DNA of 64,000 bases from Paenibacillus sp. SC116 (GTDB lineage: Bacteria > Bacillota > Bacilli > Paenibacillales > Paenibacillaceae), in NCBI RefSeq assembly GCF_024733555.1, contig NZ_JANIOF010000001.1, positions 434,001 through 498,000 of the forward strand, read 5' to 3'. Below, piece by piece: positions 34,695 to 43,003 of this stretch. Numbering within the stretch: position 1 is the first letter of the stretch; each line of letters starts with the position of its first letter. The position numbers were made by a program, and so were the translations under genes. The notes beneath the pieces are model-generated. The model searched no databases and had not been told where the DNA came from. It saw nothing but the letters and a program-made list of their open reading frames with translations.

Positions 34695-35174
34695 ATGAGT
34701 ATAAAAATCATTAGATTTAGAAACTCTGACATGAAAGAGATTATGGAGCTGTTTTATGAGACTGTACATTCCATTAATGCTCAAGATTACTCGCCAGCAC
34801 AACTAGACGTATGGGCACCGAAGGAAGAACAAGTACGTAGAGAGCAGTCATGGATGGAGTCTTTAAGCAACAATATCTCGTTTGTCGCTCGAATGAACGA
34901 TGTAATCGTTGGCTTTGCTGATATGTCCCATAGTGGGTATTTGGATAGATTATATGTTCACAAACATTTTCAAAGGCAAGGAATCGCTTCCTCTTTAGTG
35001 GATGTGATTGAATCTGAGGCTAAGAAACTTGCTCTTATGGAACTAAGTACGGAAGCAAGTATCACAGCAAAGCCCATTTTTGTGAATCGAGGATACCAGA
35101 TCGTTCAAAAGCAAAACATAGAACGAAAAGGCGTTACATTAGTAAACTATAAAATGATAAAAGCATTAAGGTAG
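34695..35174 (+). CDS. GNAT N-acetyltransferase (YafP-like)
   Basis: 159 residues. The acetyl-CoA-binding A motif is LDRLYVHKHFQRQGIASSLVDVIESEA, with the core strand VIVGFADMSHSGY before it and motif B in LSTEASITAKPIFVNRGYQIVQ. The N-terminal YSPAQLDVWAPKEEQV is typical of the YafP/PA-type single-domain acetyltransferases. The acceptor is unknown. It lies 45 bases after the DUF1904 gene with AAGGGGG upstream of the start. Confidence 0.87.
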   Translation: MSIKIIRFRNSDMKEIMELFYETVHSINAQDYSPAQLDVWAPKEEQVRREQSWMESLSNNISFVARMNDVIVGFADMSHSGYLDRLYVHKHFQRQGIASSLVDVIESEAKKLALMELSTEASITAKPIFVNRGYQIVQKQNIERKGVTLVNYKMIKALR

Positions 35175-35248
35175 CAAATCATTTCATTTTTCTTTCAATT
35201 TAGCGAGACAATAAATAACATGCAGCCTACATAAGGAGAACATTATAC

Positions 35249-35803
35249 ATGAGCGAGACAGATTTTGAGACTATCTTCCAGATAATGAAAGAATCATTTC
35301 CTGAGTATGAGCGGAGAACATATGAGGGACAAAAGGCATTGTTAGGCGATGCTCATTACCGAATTATTTCAAAAGTTAATGACACGAATCAATTGGTCGC
35401 TTTTATGGCTGTATGGGAATTTCCTTTGTTCCGCTTCGTTGAACATATAGCTGTTACACCAGCTGGACGGGGAAGTGGTATCGGTGGAAAATTAATGGCC
35501 GATTATATTGCGGGATCACAAAAGCCTATCATCTTGGAAGTTGAGCTGCCTGATACGGATTTGGCTCAGAGGAGAATAGGATTTTACGAGCGATTGGGGC
35601 TTCACCTTAATGACTTTGGATATGTACAGCCTTCTCTTCAGAAAGGGCAACCCGATATACCGCTCAAAGTGATGAGCTATCCTCAAACGCTCACGGAATC
35701 GGAGTTTGTTCTGTATAGAGATATCTTGTATACAAACGTGTATAAAGTTAATAGTACGCAAGATTTAATCGAGCATGCGAGAAATCAGGAAAGCCGTCCT
35801 TAG
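35249..35803 (+). CDS. GNAT N-acetyltransferase
   Basis: 184 residues. The acetyl-CoA motif is VTPAGRGSGIGGKLMADYIA, preceded by strand RFVEHIA and followed by EVELPDTDLAQRRIGFYERLGL, in which the conserved Tyr of motif B is visible. The N-terminal ESFPEYERRTYEGQKALL and the C-terminal extension are shared with a subset of Firmicutes GNATs that act on small molecules. TAAGGAGAA precedes the ATG. The terminator hairpin begins within the last codons of the gene. Confidence 0.86.
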   Translation: MSETDFETIFQIMKESFPEYERRTYEGQKALLGDAHYRIISKVNDTNQLVAFMAVWEFPLFRFVEHIAVTPAGRGSGIGGKLMADYIAGSQKPIILEVELPDTDLAQRRIGFYERLGLHLNDFGYVQPSLQKGQPDIPLKVMSYPQTLTESEFVLYRDILYTNVYKVNSTQDLIEHARNQESRP

Positions 35804-35822
35804 ATAAGGACGGCTTCTTTTT
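35791..35822 (+). terminator. terminator overlapping the GNAT stop
   Basis: AAGCCGTCCTT-AGAT-AAGGACGGCTT is a perfect 11-bp stem, then CTTTTT. The TAG stop is at its loop. Confidence 0.93.
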
Positions 35823-35861
35823 GCATGCTGAACCGCTGTTTTCTGTCTGTTACATTCCCAT

Positions 35862-36569
35862 CTATTCTGGAGCTTGAGTCAACCGAAGTAGTGGGTACAA
35901 ATAGGATATCCCTCGCATCTGAGATTCGATGATTTGATCGAAGTAAGAACGAATATGTTCCGCAAGGTTTAGGATTTGAGGCAAATCCGTATGTTCGACT
36001 GAGGCAATCATTTGTTTGAAATGAACGGTGTCCTCTGAATAAACGGAGTTTTGCAGTAGTTGCAGCAACCTGATTTTGAACAGGTGAGATCCGCTATATA
36101 CACGATATCGGTTAGTAGGATCCCTGTCGGCAGTTACATAGCCAGCTTGCTCCCAGTAGCGGATCGCTGATTTGGGAACCTGTGTCACTTCAGATACTTC
36201 GTTGATGGTGAGGCATTTTTCATTTATGCGAGTTTGATTTTCTTTAGTATACATCCTTATATCCACGATTAATGCTTTTAATCTTGCTTTTTCCTCATAC
36301 AAGGCAACTTCTTGTTGGCGTACAACCCACAAAGCCTCATAAGGCTTTTCTTGTTGGAGGAGATTTAATACCTCCGTTGTTATTTCCATTCCGAAAGCTG
36401 GAGCCATTGCTTGAATACATGCCAAATAAGCTTCATGCAGATTCGTATAAACACGATAACCATTAGCAGAACGTTCCGCAGCGGGAATTAGACCTTTAGT
36501 TTCGTAATTTCGTATGGTGCTAGGGCTAATGATGAATTTAGATGCTAGTTTTTTAGGACGCATCGTCAA
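35862..36569 (-). CDS. regulator with two MerR-type HTH domains
   Basis: 235 residues with two separate MerR-like winged helices: residues 5-45 (KLASKFIISPSTIRNYETKG, ANGYRVYT) and about 120-160 (LTINEVSEVTQVPKSAIRYW, TNRYRVYS). Each has the recognition helix plus the RxY wing. Two MerR heads in one chain suggest binding as a monomer or bridging two sites, unlike classical MerR dimers. The C-terminus is helical with no obvious ligand domain. The TTG start at 36569 is 8 bases from GGGAG; the ATG at 36563 is an alternative. It is divergent from the hypothetical gene at 36723. Confidence 0.82.
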   Translation of the reverse strand: MTMRPKKLASKFIISPSTIRNYETKGLIPAAERSANGYRVYTNLHEAYLACIQAMAPAFGMEITTEVLNLLQQEKPYEALWVVRQQEVALYEEKARLKALIVDIRMYTKENQTRINEKCLTINEVSEVTQVPKSAIRYWEQAGYVTADRDPTNRYRVYSGSHLFKIRLLQLLQNSVYSEDTVHFKQMIASVEHTDLPQILNLAEHIRSYFDQIIESQMRGISYLYPLLRLTQAPE

Positions 36570-36722
36570 TTGTGTCTCTCCCTTTGAAAATGATCAGTAT
36601 TAAAGTTGATTGTAAGGTTTTCGATAAAAGAACCCATTTTCCTGCTTTATATTCATAAAACCTTTCAATTGGCTTCTATGTTCTACAATGGAATTGAAAT
36701 GATGAATAGGAGGCGGTTATTT

Positions 36723-37229
36723 ATGATGAAACGTATCGAACTTTTCCAAAAAGACATGACAATCGTAGAACTGGGTGAGGCAGCTAATAAGAACATTGCG
36801 TTCGAATGGAAGGGCTTGTATGATTCTTTGCATGAGCAACTGACGACTGCTTTTGCTGAGATCGAAGATGCGGCCTATGGTGTTTATTTAGACCAACTAA
36901 TGACGCCATTATTCGAGCAATTGGAAGCTGCGGGTTTTAGCCTGATGGAGGAACTCAAGGAAGATGATTTCGTTATCGCTAAATGCTTAATTTTCCGCAA
37001 TTCTCTTGAAAAATGGGGCACGGAAGACAATCGATCGAGGATATTTTGGAGCGTGGTCCGCGACGAGAGTGGCCAGCCGATGGGCACTTTGCTCACGGAA
37101 ATTCCTCATTCCCATCTGAAATTTGACATTCCTTCTGCACCTGTCATTTATTCGATAGAAGTGAGCGACAAGGAGCGTATTGTGCAAGAAATGAGGAGAA
37201 TAAAAGATGCAGGATCTCAAATTTTGTGA
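36723..37229 (+). CDS. hypothetical cytosolic protein
   Basis: 168 residues from the ATG at 36723 (or 36726) with GGAGG upstream; an upstream frame without ribosome site is ignored. I do not recognise the family. The protein is acidic and helical at first (ELGEAANKNIAFEWKGLYDS, LHEQLTTAFAEIEDAAYGVY), then has strands (RIFWSVVRDESGQPMGTLLT, APVIYSIEVSDKERIV). No signal or membrane segment. It faces the double-MerR gene across about 150 bases, so that protein is its likely regulator, and it lies 70 bases before the streptogramin lyase homologue. Confidence 0.68.
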   Translation: MMKRIELFQKDMTIVELGEAANKNIAFEWKGLYDSLHEQLTTAFAEIEDAAYGVYLDQLMTPLFEQLEAAGFSLMEELKEDDFVIAKCLIFRNSLEKWGTEDNRSRIFWSVVRDESGQPMGTLLTEIPHSHLKFDIPSAPVIYSIEVSDKERIVQEMRRIKDAGSQIL

Positions 37230-37299
37230 TAGGCGTTGTTGTTTAGTAGAAAATGAATTTCATGAAGGGATGATGTTGATATGATAGGAGGCAATAGAT

Positions 37300-38193
37300 A
37301 TGAGGACAACGATAAACGAATACGCAACCTCGCGTGATTCAGGGCCATATGGAATTACGGCGGGTAAAGATGGCGCTGTATGGTTTACGGAACAAAAGGG
37401 AAGTCGAATCGGAACAATCAATGCGGACGGAGAGATAACATCATTCTCACTTCCTACAGCAGATGCTGGAGTAATGGCGATCATTTCAGATCGGAATGGA
37501 GACTTATGGTTTACAGAATACAACGCAAATCATATAGGAAAAATGTCGCCCACTGGCCATTTTACAGAATATAAGCTTCCTACGGTGAACGCATCACCTT
37601 TTGGCATAACGGAAGGCCCTGATGGCGCAATCTGGTTTACCGAAATAAATAGCGGCAAGATCGGAAGGATTTCCACTTGTGGAGAAATCACCGAATTTGA
37701 ATTACCAGACCCCACTGCATTTCCATCCTATATTACTTCCGGCTCAGATGGTGCTTTATGGTTTACACAAAATAAGAGCAATACGATCGCGAGAATAAAC
37801 ATGCTTGGTGAAGTAACCGAATATCCAATTCCAACCTTGAATTCCGGTCCTGTTGGCATTACGAATGGCCCTGATGGGGCACTATGGTTTGTGCAAATTA
37901 TGGGCAATAAAATTGGTAGAATGACTACTTCAGGCGAGGTCACGGAATTTCAACTTCCAACAGCGAATGCTCGGCCTCATGCGATTATTTCCGGCAATAA
38001 TAATGATCTTTGGTTTACAGAATGGGGCAGCAACCAAATTGGCCGAATAACTATAGAAGGGGTTATTTCGGAGTTCCCAATACCTACACAGAATTCAGAG
38101 CCTCATGGCCTGACCATCTGTTCAAAGGGGGATATTTGGTTCGCTGAACAGTGCGATCAAATTGGACGTTTGATCATCGATTGGAATAACTGA
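37300..38193 (+). CDS. vgb: virginiamycin B (streptogramin B) lyase homologue
   Basis: 297 residues built of seven repeats of about 42 residues ([40 protein letters not shown] and so on), forming a seven-bladed propeller. Vgb linearises streptogramin B antibiotics by an elimination reaction that needs Mg2+. Its catalytic positions are conserved here: His in ARPHAIIS, Glu and His in SEPHGLT, and Glu in IWFAEQC. It is cytosolic. ATAGGAGG precedes the ATG. An intact active site favours a true lyase, but environmental Vgb-like propellers with other roles exist. Confidence 0.88.
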   Translation: MRTTINEYATSRDSGPYGITAGKDGAVWFTEQKGSRIGTINADGEITSFSLPTADAGVMAIISDRNGDLWFTEYNANHIGKMSPTGHFTEYKLPTVNASPFGITEGPDGAIWFTEINSGKIGRISTCGEITEFELPDPTAFPSYITSGSDGALWFTQNKSNTIARINMLGEVTEYPIPTLNSGPVGITNGPDGALWFVQIMGNKIGRMTTSGEVTEFQLPTANARPHAIISGNNNDLWFTEWGSNQIGRITIEGVISEFPIPTQNSEPHGLTICSKGDIWFAEQCDQIGRLIIDWNN

Positions 38194-38367
38194 AATCATG
38201 TCACGAGATTGCAGCATTATTGAAAGCTATGAGCTATCCGTATATTAGTTCATAGATAATAAGATTTCTTATGAATCGCTATGGCATGGCATCTTCAAAA
38301 CTATCATATAATTCCCCGTAAGTTACTCTCATACAGCCATATAGATGGCATATTAAGGAGGAGCATA

Positions 38368-39600
38368 ATGGCTTCTATTCGAACGGACTTAAAAGTAACG
38401 AACAATACCCCCTTAAGCATGGTTCGGATTTGGGTGACGGACACCGATAATTACGATTGGGATGGGGGATCACGACCTGATCATAATTTTCAAAATGTAA
38501 GTCTTGCAGCCTATGACAGCCGCGAGGAGCGTGAAGAGCTTAATTATTGGGCAAGCTCTGCGTGGTACAGACTTCATATCCAATTCCAAAATGGTGATAC
38601 CGTTTCTTTTAGAAACGATCAGTATGATGCTCGACATGATCATAAACGAGAGATAGGGTTGGATGGTGCAAGTGCAGACAAATATATAGCAACTCAGCTC
38701 TCTGGCGACGATTGGAACAAGATTACGATTTCATTGCGCTTGCCTACTAGTAGCTGGATGGACAAACTAGCAGGAAATTCAAAATTGTCAGAGCTTAACA
38801 TTCCTGGTACACATGATACTTGCGCTTTATATGGTGGAGACTTGGCCATTTGTCAAACACAGACCCTTCAAGAACAACTGGAAGCAGGGATTCGTTTTAT
38901 TGATATCCGATGTCGTCATATCGAGAATCGATTTGCGATTCACCACGGCATCATGTATCAGCACTTAATGTTCGGCGGTGGAGTAAGAGATGTTTGCTTA
39001 AAGTTCTTAGAAGATCATCCGCGAGAGACGATTATTATGTCGGTCAAACATGAATACGAAGATGCGGATGACACGAGAAGCTTTGAGGATACATTCCGTT
39101 GGTATCTTGAAGGCAACGAATCGATGTGGTATCTCGACGAAACCATTCCATCATTAGATGAGGTGCGAGGAAAAATTGTACTGCTTCGTCGCTTTAAGTC
39201 CAATCTTACCCTAGGTATCGATGCAACGGCTTGGAAGGACGATGCTACGTTTTCTATCGAAAGTTCCTATGCCGTTCTCCGTATTCAAGACGAATATAAA
39301 GTCCCAACCGTGTTTAATATCGGAAACAAATGGGATCATGTGAAATCGCTCTTGGATAAGGCTGTAGATGGTGCGCAATCGGATTGGTATCTCAATTTTA
39401 CATCGGGTACTTCTGCTGGTGCGTATCCATATACGGTTGCAGAAGGAAGTCCAGGTATTGAGGGACTTAATTCCCGTCTGTACGGTTACTTGGATCAAAC
39501 TGCATCGAAGAGAATAGGTACGTTGATTATGGATTTCCCTAACAAACCGATACCTAGCTTGGTTGAAAGGATAATCGCATCCAACAAATTTTCGCTGTAA
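38368..39600 (+). CDS. phosphatidylinositol-specific phospholipase C with N-terminal beta domain
   Basis: 410 residues from the ATG with AAGGAGGAG upstream. Residues about 130-410 are the PI-PLC X barrel: LNIPGTHDTC with catalytic H149, then IDIRCRHIENR and FAIHHGIMYQ with H193 as the second catalytic His, and later MDFPNKP. Residues 1-120 are an extra beta-rich domain (DLKVTNNTPLSMVRIWVTDT, YRLHIQFQNGDTVSFRND) that I cannot name; a membrane- or glycan-binding role is possible. Unlike Bacillus cereus PI-PLC there is no signal peptide, so release would need lysis or a non-classical route. Confidence 0.87.
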   Translation: MASIRTDLKVTNNTPLSMVRIWVTDTDNYDWDGGSRPDHNFQNVSLAAYDSREEREELNYWASSAWYRLHIQFQNGDTVSFRNDQYDARHDHKREIGLDGASADKYIATQLSGDDWNKITISLRLPTSSWMDKLAGNSKLSELNIPGTHDTCALYGGDLAICQTQTLQEQLEAGIRFIDIRCRHIENRFAIHHGIMYQHLMFGGGVRDVCLKFLEDHPRETIIMSVKHEYEDADDTRSFEDTFRWYLEGNESMWYLDETIPSLDEVRGKIVLLRRFKSNLTLGIDATAWKDDATFSIESSYAVLRIQDEYKVPTVFNIGNKWDHVKSLLDKAVDGAQSDWYLNFTSGTSAGAYPYTVAEGSPGIEGLNSRLYGYLDQTASKRIGTLIMDFPNKPIPSLVERIIASNKFSL

Positions 39601-39701
39601 TTATCTTTCTAACAAATCTTCTCGGATAGAAACATCTTATAGAGGGTTGTAGTGGCATAGGGAACAAAGATCACAATCAGAAAATAAGATCATTCCGCAT
39701 G

Positions 39702-39729
39702 AAAAAACCGCCGCCTTGGCGGTTTTTTT
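39702..39729. terminator. terminator
   Basis: AAAAAACCGCC-GCCTT-GGCGGTTTTTTT: a perfect stem flanked by A and T runs, usable from either side. Confidence 0.93.
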
Positions 39730-39821
39730 CGTTGTATGTCAGTTGTTTTTGTGCTGGGGCTAGCTAGGGGATAAAAGAGTAGGCATTATACATGAAATCC
39801 AATTGTACATGTATTCATATG

Positions 39822-39863
39822 TTGACGATTGGGTGAATACTGTATATATTGTATATACACAGT
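39822..39863 (+). promoter_or_regulatory. gntR promoter with overlapping palindromic operator
   Basis: TTGACG (39822-39827), 17 bases, TATATT (39845-39850). The -10 lies inside the inverted repeat ACTGT…ACAGT (39839-39863, with inner TATA arms), the usual place for a YtrA-subfamily GntR repressor to bind. Confidence 0.75.
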
Positions 39864-39897
39864 AGTTAATCGATTAACTTAGACCAGGTGGTAGAAC

Positions 39898-40281
39898 ATG
39901 AACATTATTATATCCAATGCATCAAGCGATCCGATTTACATTCAGATTATGAATCAGATTAGACAGAGTATTCTGAGCGGTGAATTGCAAGCAGGCGACA
40001 GCCTTCCTTCGATTAGACAGCTAGCTAAAGATTTGCAAGTCAGCGTTATTACAACGAAACGTGCCTACGAAGAGTTGGAGAAAGAAAGCTTGATTGACTC
40101 TGTCGTTGGGAAAGGCAGTTTCGTATCAGGAGCCAACAAAGACTTTATTCGTGAGCAGCGCATGAAACGACTTGAAGAGAAAATGATTGAAATCATTCGA
40201 GACAGCAAAGAACTCAGCATGAATCAGCAAGATGTACTTGAGCATCTTACCTTATTGTTCGAGGAGGAACAGACATCATGA
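39898..40281 (+). CDS. GntR family repressor, YtrA subfamily
   Basis: 127 residues. The winged helix is IYIQIMNQIRQSILSGELQ…LPSIRQLAKDLQVSVITTKRAYEEL, followed by a short helical dimer tail of the YtrA type (no sugar-like effector domain). YtrA repressors control ABC exporters that respond to wall-active antibiotics such as ramoplanin or bacitracin in B. subtilis. The gene overlaps the next by ATGA, so regulator, ATPase and permease form one operon under the palindrome-bearing promoter. Confidence 0.92.
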   Translation: MNIIISNASSDPIYIQIMNQIRQSILSGELQAGDSLPSIRQLAKDLQVSVITTKRAYEELEKESLIDSVVGKGSFVSGANKDFIREQRMKRLEEKMIEIIRDSKELSMNQQDVLEHLTLLFEEEQTS

Positions 40282-41144
40282 ATGCAATCGAACTACGCAA
40301 TCTAACGAAAACATACCCTCAGTTTACAGTTAACAATATATCTTTGGATGTGAAGCAGGGGTACATTACCGGGCTCATTGGTCCAAATGGTGTAGGTAAA
40401 AGCACCCTGATTAAGATGATGCTCGGCATGGTTCGTCCCGACTCTGGCAGCATAAAAATATTAGGCTGTGATATGCCTAAACAGGAGGTAGACATTAAGC
40501 AGCGGATCGGTATTGTGTCGGATGATTGCTTTTACTATGAGCATCTAACCATTCGTGATATGAAGAAGATGATCGCACCTTTTTATGAGAAGTGGAATGA
40601 ACAAAAGTTTAACAGCTATTTGGAACAATTCGAACTGTCTCCCAAAAAGAAGATCGGACAGTTGTCCAAAGGGATGAAAGTTAAGTTTTCCCTAGCTGTA
40701 GCCTTATCACATGAGGCGGAGCTGCTTATTATGGATGAGCCAACTTCTGGTCTTGATCCTGTGTTTAGACGGGAGCTGCTTGATTTGCTTGCGGATATGA
40801 TGCAGGACGAAAGGAATTCGATTATTTTCTCGACTCATATTACAACCGATTTGGATCGTATTGCCGACTATATTAGTTTCATTAATCGAGGTCAGCTCGT
40901 ATTTAGTGAATCCAAAGATGAAGTGCTCGATAGGTACGCAATTGTGAAAGGGGATAGGCAACTGCTTGACTCGGACATTCGAAAGAAGTTTGTAGGAGTC
41001 CGTGAAACTCCTTTTGGATTTGAGGGATTAGTAGAGGATAGGCAGGAAGCTGCACAATTATTTGGTAATTACGCTGTGTTTGAAAAACCATCCCTAGAAG
41101 ATATTATCTATTACAACGCCAAGGGAGGCCGTGTTCATGCTTAA
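40278..41144 (+). CDS. ABC transporter ATPase (YtrB-like)
   Basis: 288 residues: Walker A GPNGVGKSTLIKMM, Q-loop near GIVSDDCFYYEHLT, signature LSKGMKVKFSLA, Walker B LLIMDEPTSGLDP and the switch His in STHITTDL. It energises the permease encoded next, whose start overlaps its end by 8 bases. The group resembles YtrB and other antibiotic-linked ABC-2 exporters; the cargo is unknown. It is translationally coupled to the gntR gene through ATGA. Confidence 0.92.
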   Translation: MNAIELRNLTKTYPQFTVNNISLDVKQGYITGLIGPNGVGKSTLIKMMLGMVRPDSGSIKILGCDMPKQEVDIKQRIGIVSDDCFYYEHLTIRDMKKMIAPFYEKWNEQKFNSYLEQFELSPKKKIGQLSKGMKVKFSLAVALSHEAELLIMDEPTSGLDPVFRRELLDLLADMMQDERNSIIFSTHITTDLDRIADYISFINRGQLVFSESKDEVLDRYAIVKGDRQLLDSDIRKKFVGVRETPFGFEGLVEDRQEAAQLFGNYAVFEKPSLEDIIYYNAKGGRVHA

Positions 41145-41757
41145 CTTGCTTAGAAAAGACTTCATAGCCTCAAAGATATCTTTAGGCATGAGCCTCTTAA
41201 TTTTTGCAGTATTTTGTATCTTTTTTATGAAAAAAGAAATGTCTATGCATCTTGTAGGTATCATTACAGCTTTCGCTACCATTAGCAGCCTTACTTTGAA
41301 CGATACGAAAAACCATAATCATCAGTTTCTAGTTACATTGCCGATTAGTCGCAAGCATATTGTGCAAGCCAAGTTTATGGCATCTCTCATTTGTATAATT
41401 GTTGCAGTCCTTGCTTCTTATGGGGTTCACTCGCTTGTGAAACTAGTCGTTCCAGGGTATATCATCGTGGATTATGCCATTATCGATATATTGGCCCCTA
41501 TAGCCATTTTACTTGTTCTAACTTCTATATACTTGCCGCTTTTTTATATCCTTAGTGAAAAAGGGGCCCCTATTTTAAATGGTATATTTTTGTTCAGTTT
41601 TATTGTTATGGCTGATCCAGTAGCTCGTTTTATTTATACGGCATCTCAGAATGGAGTTAATTATCAAATCTTATATACTATTCTACTTAGCACCGTACTG
41701 TTGTTTGTTGCATCGTGTTATTTAACGGTATATCTGTTTACGAAAAAGGACTTATAG
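41137..41757 (+). CDS. ABC-2 type permease
   Basis: 206 residues from the ATG at 41137 (GGGAGG 8 bases upstream; the GTG at 41131 is too close to it). Six hydrophobic segments are visible, beginning MSLLIFAVFCIFF and including DILAPIAILLVLTSIYLPL, with the short N-terminal amphipathic start MLNLLRKDFIASKIS usual for ABC2_membrane_5 proteins. It is the membrane partner of the preceding ATPase. Export or membrane-stress relief is the likely job. Confidence 0.87.
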   Translation: MLNLLRKDFIASKISLGMSLLIFAVFCIFFMKKEMSMHLVGIITAFATISSLTLNDTKNHNHQFLVTLPISRKHIVQAKFMASLICIIVAVLASYGVHSLVKLVVPGYIIVDYAIIDILAPIAILLVLTSIYLPLFYILSEKGAPILNGIFLFSFIVMADPVARFIYTASQNGVNYQILYTILLSTVLLFVASCYLTVYLFTKKDL

Positions 41758-41815
41758 GAGAAGACATTATAAAGTTGTATGACTATGGAATAAATAGAAA
41801 AGGAGAGTTTGTCGT

Positions 41816-42697
41816 ATGAAAACGAAAAAATGGATACAGTTGCTACTTGCCGGATGGGCAACATTAGTCATGGGCTTGTTCCTGGCGACTTGTTCTGGTG
41901 AAGTTGCTGGACAGTTGTTCGGCTTAGAAAGACAATCTCAAAAATGGGTTCAAGCCATTGTGATGACTGCGCTTGTTGTTCCTACCATTTTATATTTGTA
42001 TCGGTATGTCTATCGAATAACTGGAGCTAAGCCTAAAATACCAGAATATTCGTGGAAAAAGCTTTATCACCTATTTACGGGGATATTTTTTGCAATAGCA
42101 CTAGCTGCATTAGGTTTCATGATCGCTAGTTCGCAAGGGTTGATCTCCATTGTACAATGGCATGCACCTGATCAGTGGTTCACTGCGTTATTCGTAAATA
42201 TAATCATTGTTTTCTTATATGAAGCATTCCCAGAGGAGTTGGGACTGCGAGGATTTCTGTTCGATGTCTTGCGACATCGGTTTGCTGCATGGCTAGCCAT
42301 ACCAATTCAAATGTTGTTATTTATATCTGTCCCCATTTCGGTCACACTGCTTCAAGTGCTAGTTGGAATGGCTCCGGGCAACGTCATTAATATGGGTTAC
42401 GTCATTCTTATTGTAAGCTTTGGACTCGTGTTGCAGTTGGTTCGTCTATGGAGCGGGAATATATGGGCGTCGATTGGCTTTCATATTGCACATTTAGAAA
42501 TCATGAGATTTATTGTCACTGCACATGCTTATGGCGCACCACCAATTCTAACCTATCATGAATCAGTGCCAGGGATTATAGGCATCATTCCTATTGTGGT
42601 GATTATTGGAGGTAGTGTGGTGTCTCTCGTTATACTGGGAGTGAAGCATTTGGTACAGAAAAGGAAAATCAAGCGAGCTGCAGCTCTTTCAAACTAA
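41816..42697 (+). CDS. CPBP intramembrane metalloprotease (Abi/CAAX type)
   Basis: 293 residues, about eight hydrophobic segments. The family motif EExxxR is at E140-E141-x3-R145 (FPEELGLRGFLFD), and a further His motif is IGFHIAHLEI. CPBP proteins cleave prenyl-type or signal-less peptides within the membrane; in Gram-positive bacteria many act as bacteriocin maturation or self-immunity factors. It follows the ABC operon by 58 bases with AAAGGAGA upstream. A broken second copy of its N-terminus lies just downstream. Confidence 0.87.
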   Translation: MKTKKWIQLLLAGWATLVMGLFLATCSGEVAGQLFGLERQSQKWVQAIVMTALVVPTILYLYRYVYRITGAKPKIPEYSWKKLYHLFTGIFFAIALAALGFMIASSQGLISIVQWHAPDQWFTALFVNIIIVFLYEAFPEELGLRGFLFDVLRHRFAAWLAIPIQMLLFISVPISVTLLQVLVGMAPGNVINMGYVILIVSFGLVLQLVRLWSGNIWASIGFHIAHLEIMRFIVTAHAYGAPPILTYHESVPGIIGIIPIVVIIGGSVVSLVILGVKHLVQKRKIKRAAALSN

Positions 42698-42742
42698 AGA
42701 AATGAATATATGATCATTAGTAATAATTAAATCATGTTTTAG

Positions 42743-42781
42743 AGTCGACTGCTAAATCGTTATTTGGTGGTCGACTTTTTT
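42743..42781 (+). terminator. terminator after the CPBP gene
   Basis: AGTCGAC (42743-42749) pairs with GTCGACT (42770-42776), with a T run following. Confidence 0.75.
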
Positions 42782-42816
42782 AATAATCGATCAATTAGGA
42801 GGATGATTGAAATAAA

Positions 42817-42897
42817 ATGAAAGATATTCCCCAACAAGGTCGTCTTATGAAACCTATGAAATAGTTACATTTTCTGCTTGCCGGATGGGCTGCATGA
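42817..42897 (+). pseudogene. N-terminal stub of a second CPBP gene
   Basis: With a good ribosome site (TAGGAGGATG) upstream, the frame reads MKDIPQQGRLMKPMK then a stop at 42862, then LHFLLAGWAA and another stop. This matches the start of the intact gene (MKTKKWIQLLLAGWATL). The rest of the copy is absent; unrelated sequence with a direct repeat follows. Confidence 0.6.
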
Positions 42898-42910
42898 AGC
42901 TTCATATTCC

Positions 42911-42944
42911 GTTCAAAGCCAACGTTACATTTGTTCAAAGCTAA
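42911..42944. promoter_or_regulatory. 22-bp-phased direct repeat, candidate LytTR site
   Basis: GTTCAAAGCCAA (42911-42922) and GTTCAAAGCTAA (42933-42944) repeat with one difference, 22 bases start to start, i.e. on the same face of the helix. LytTR regulators bind direct repeats spaced about 21-22 bp. It sits 60-93 bases before the gene with a LytTR domain. Confidence 0.5.
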
Positions 42945-43003
42945 TTCTCATCCACCTGCAAACTAACCATCATGCCAAATTTTCGAGTAGAGAGGAGAAA
43001 TTT

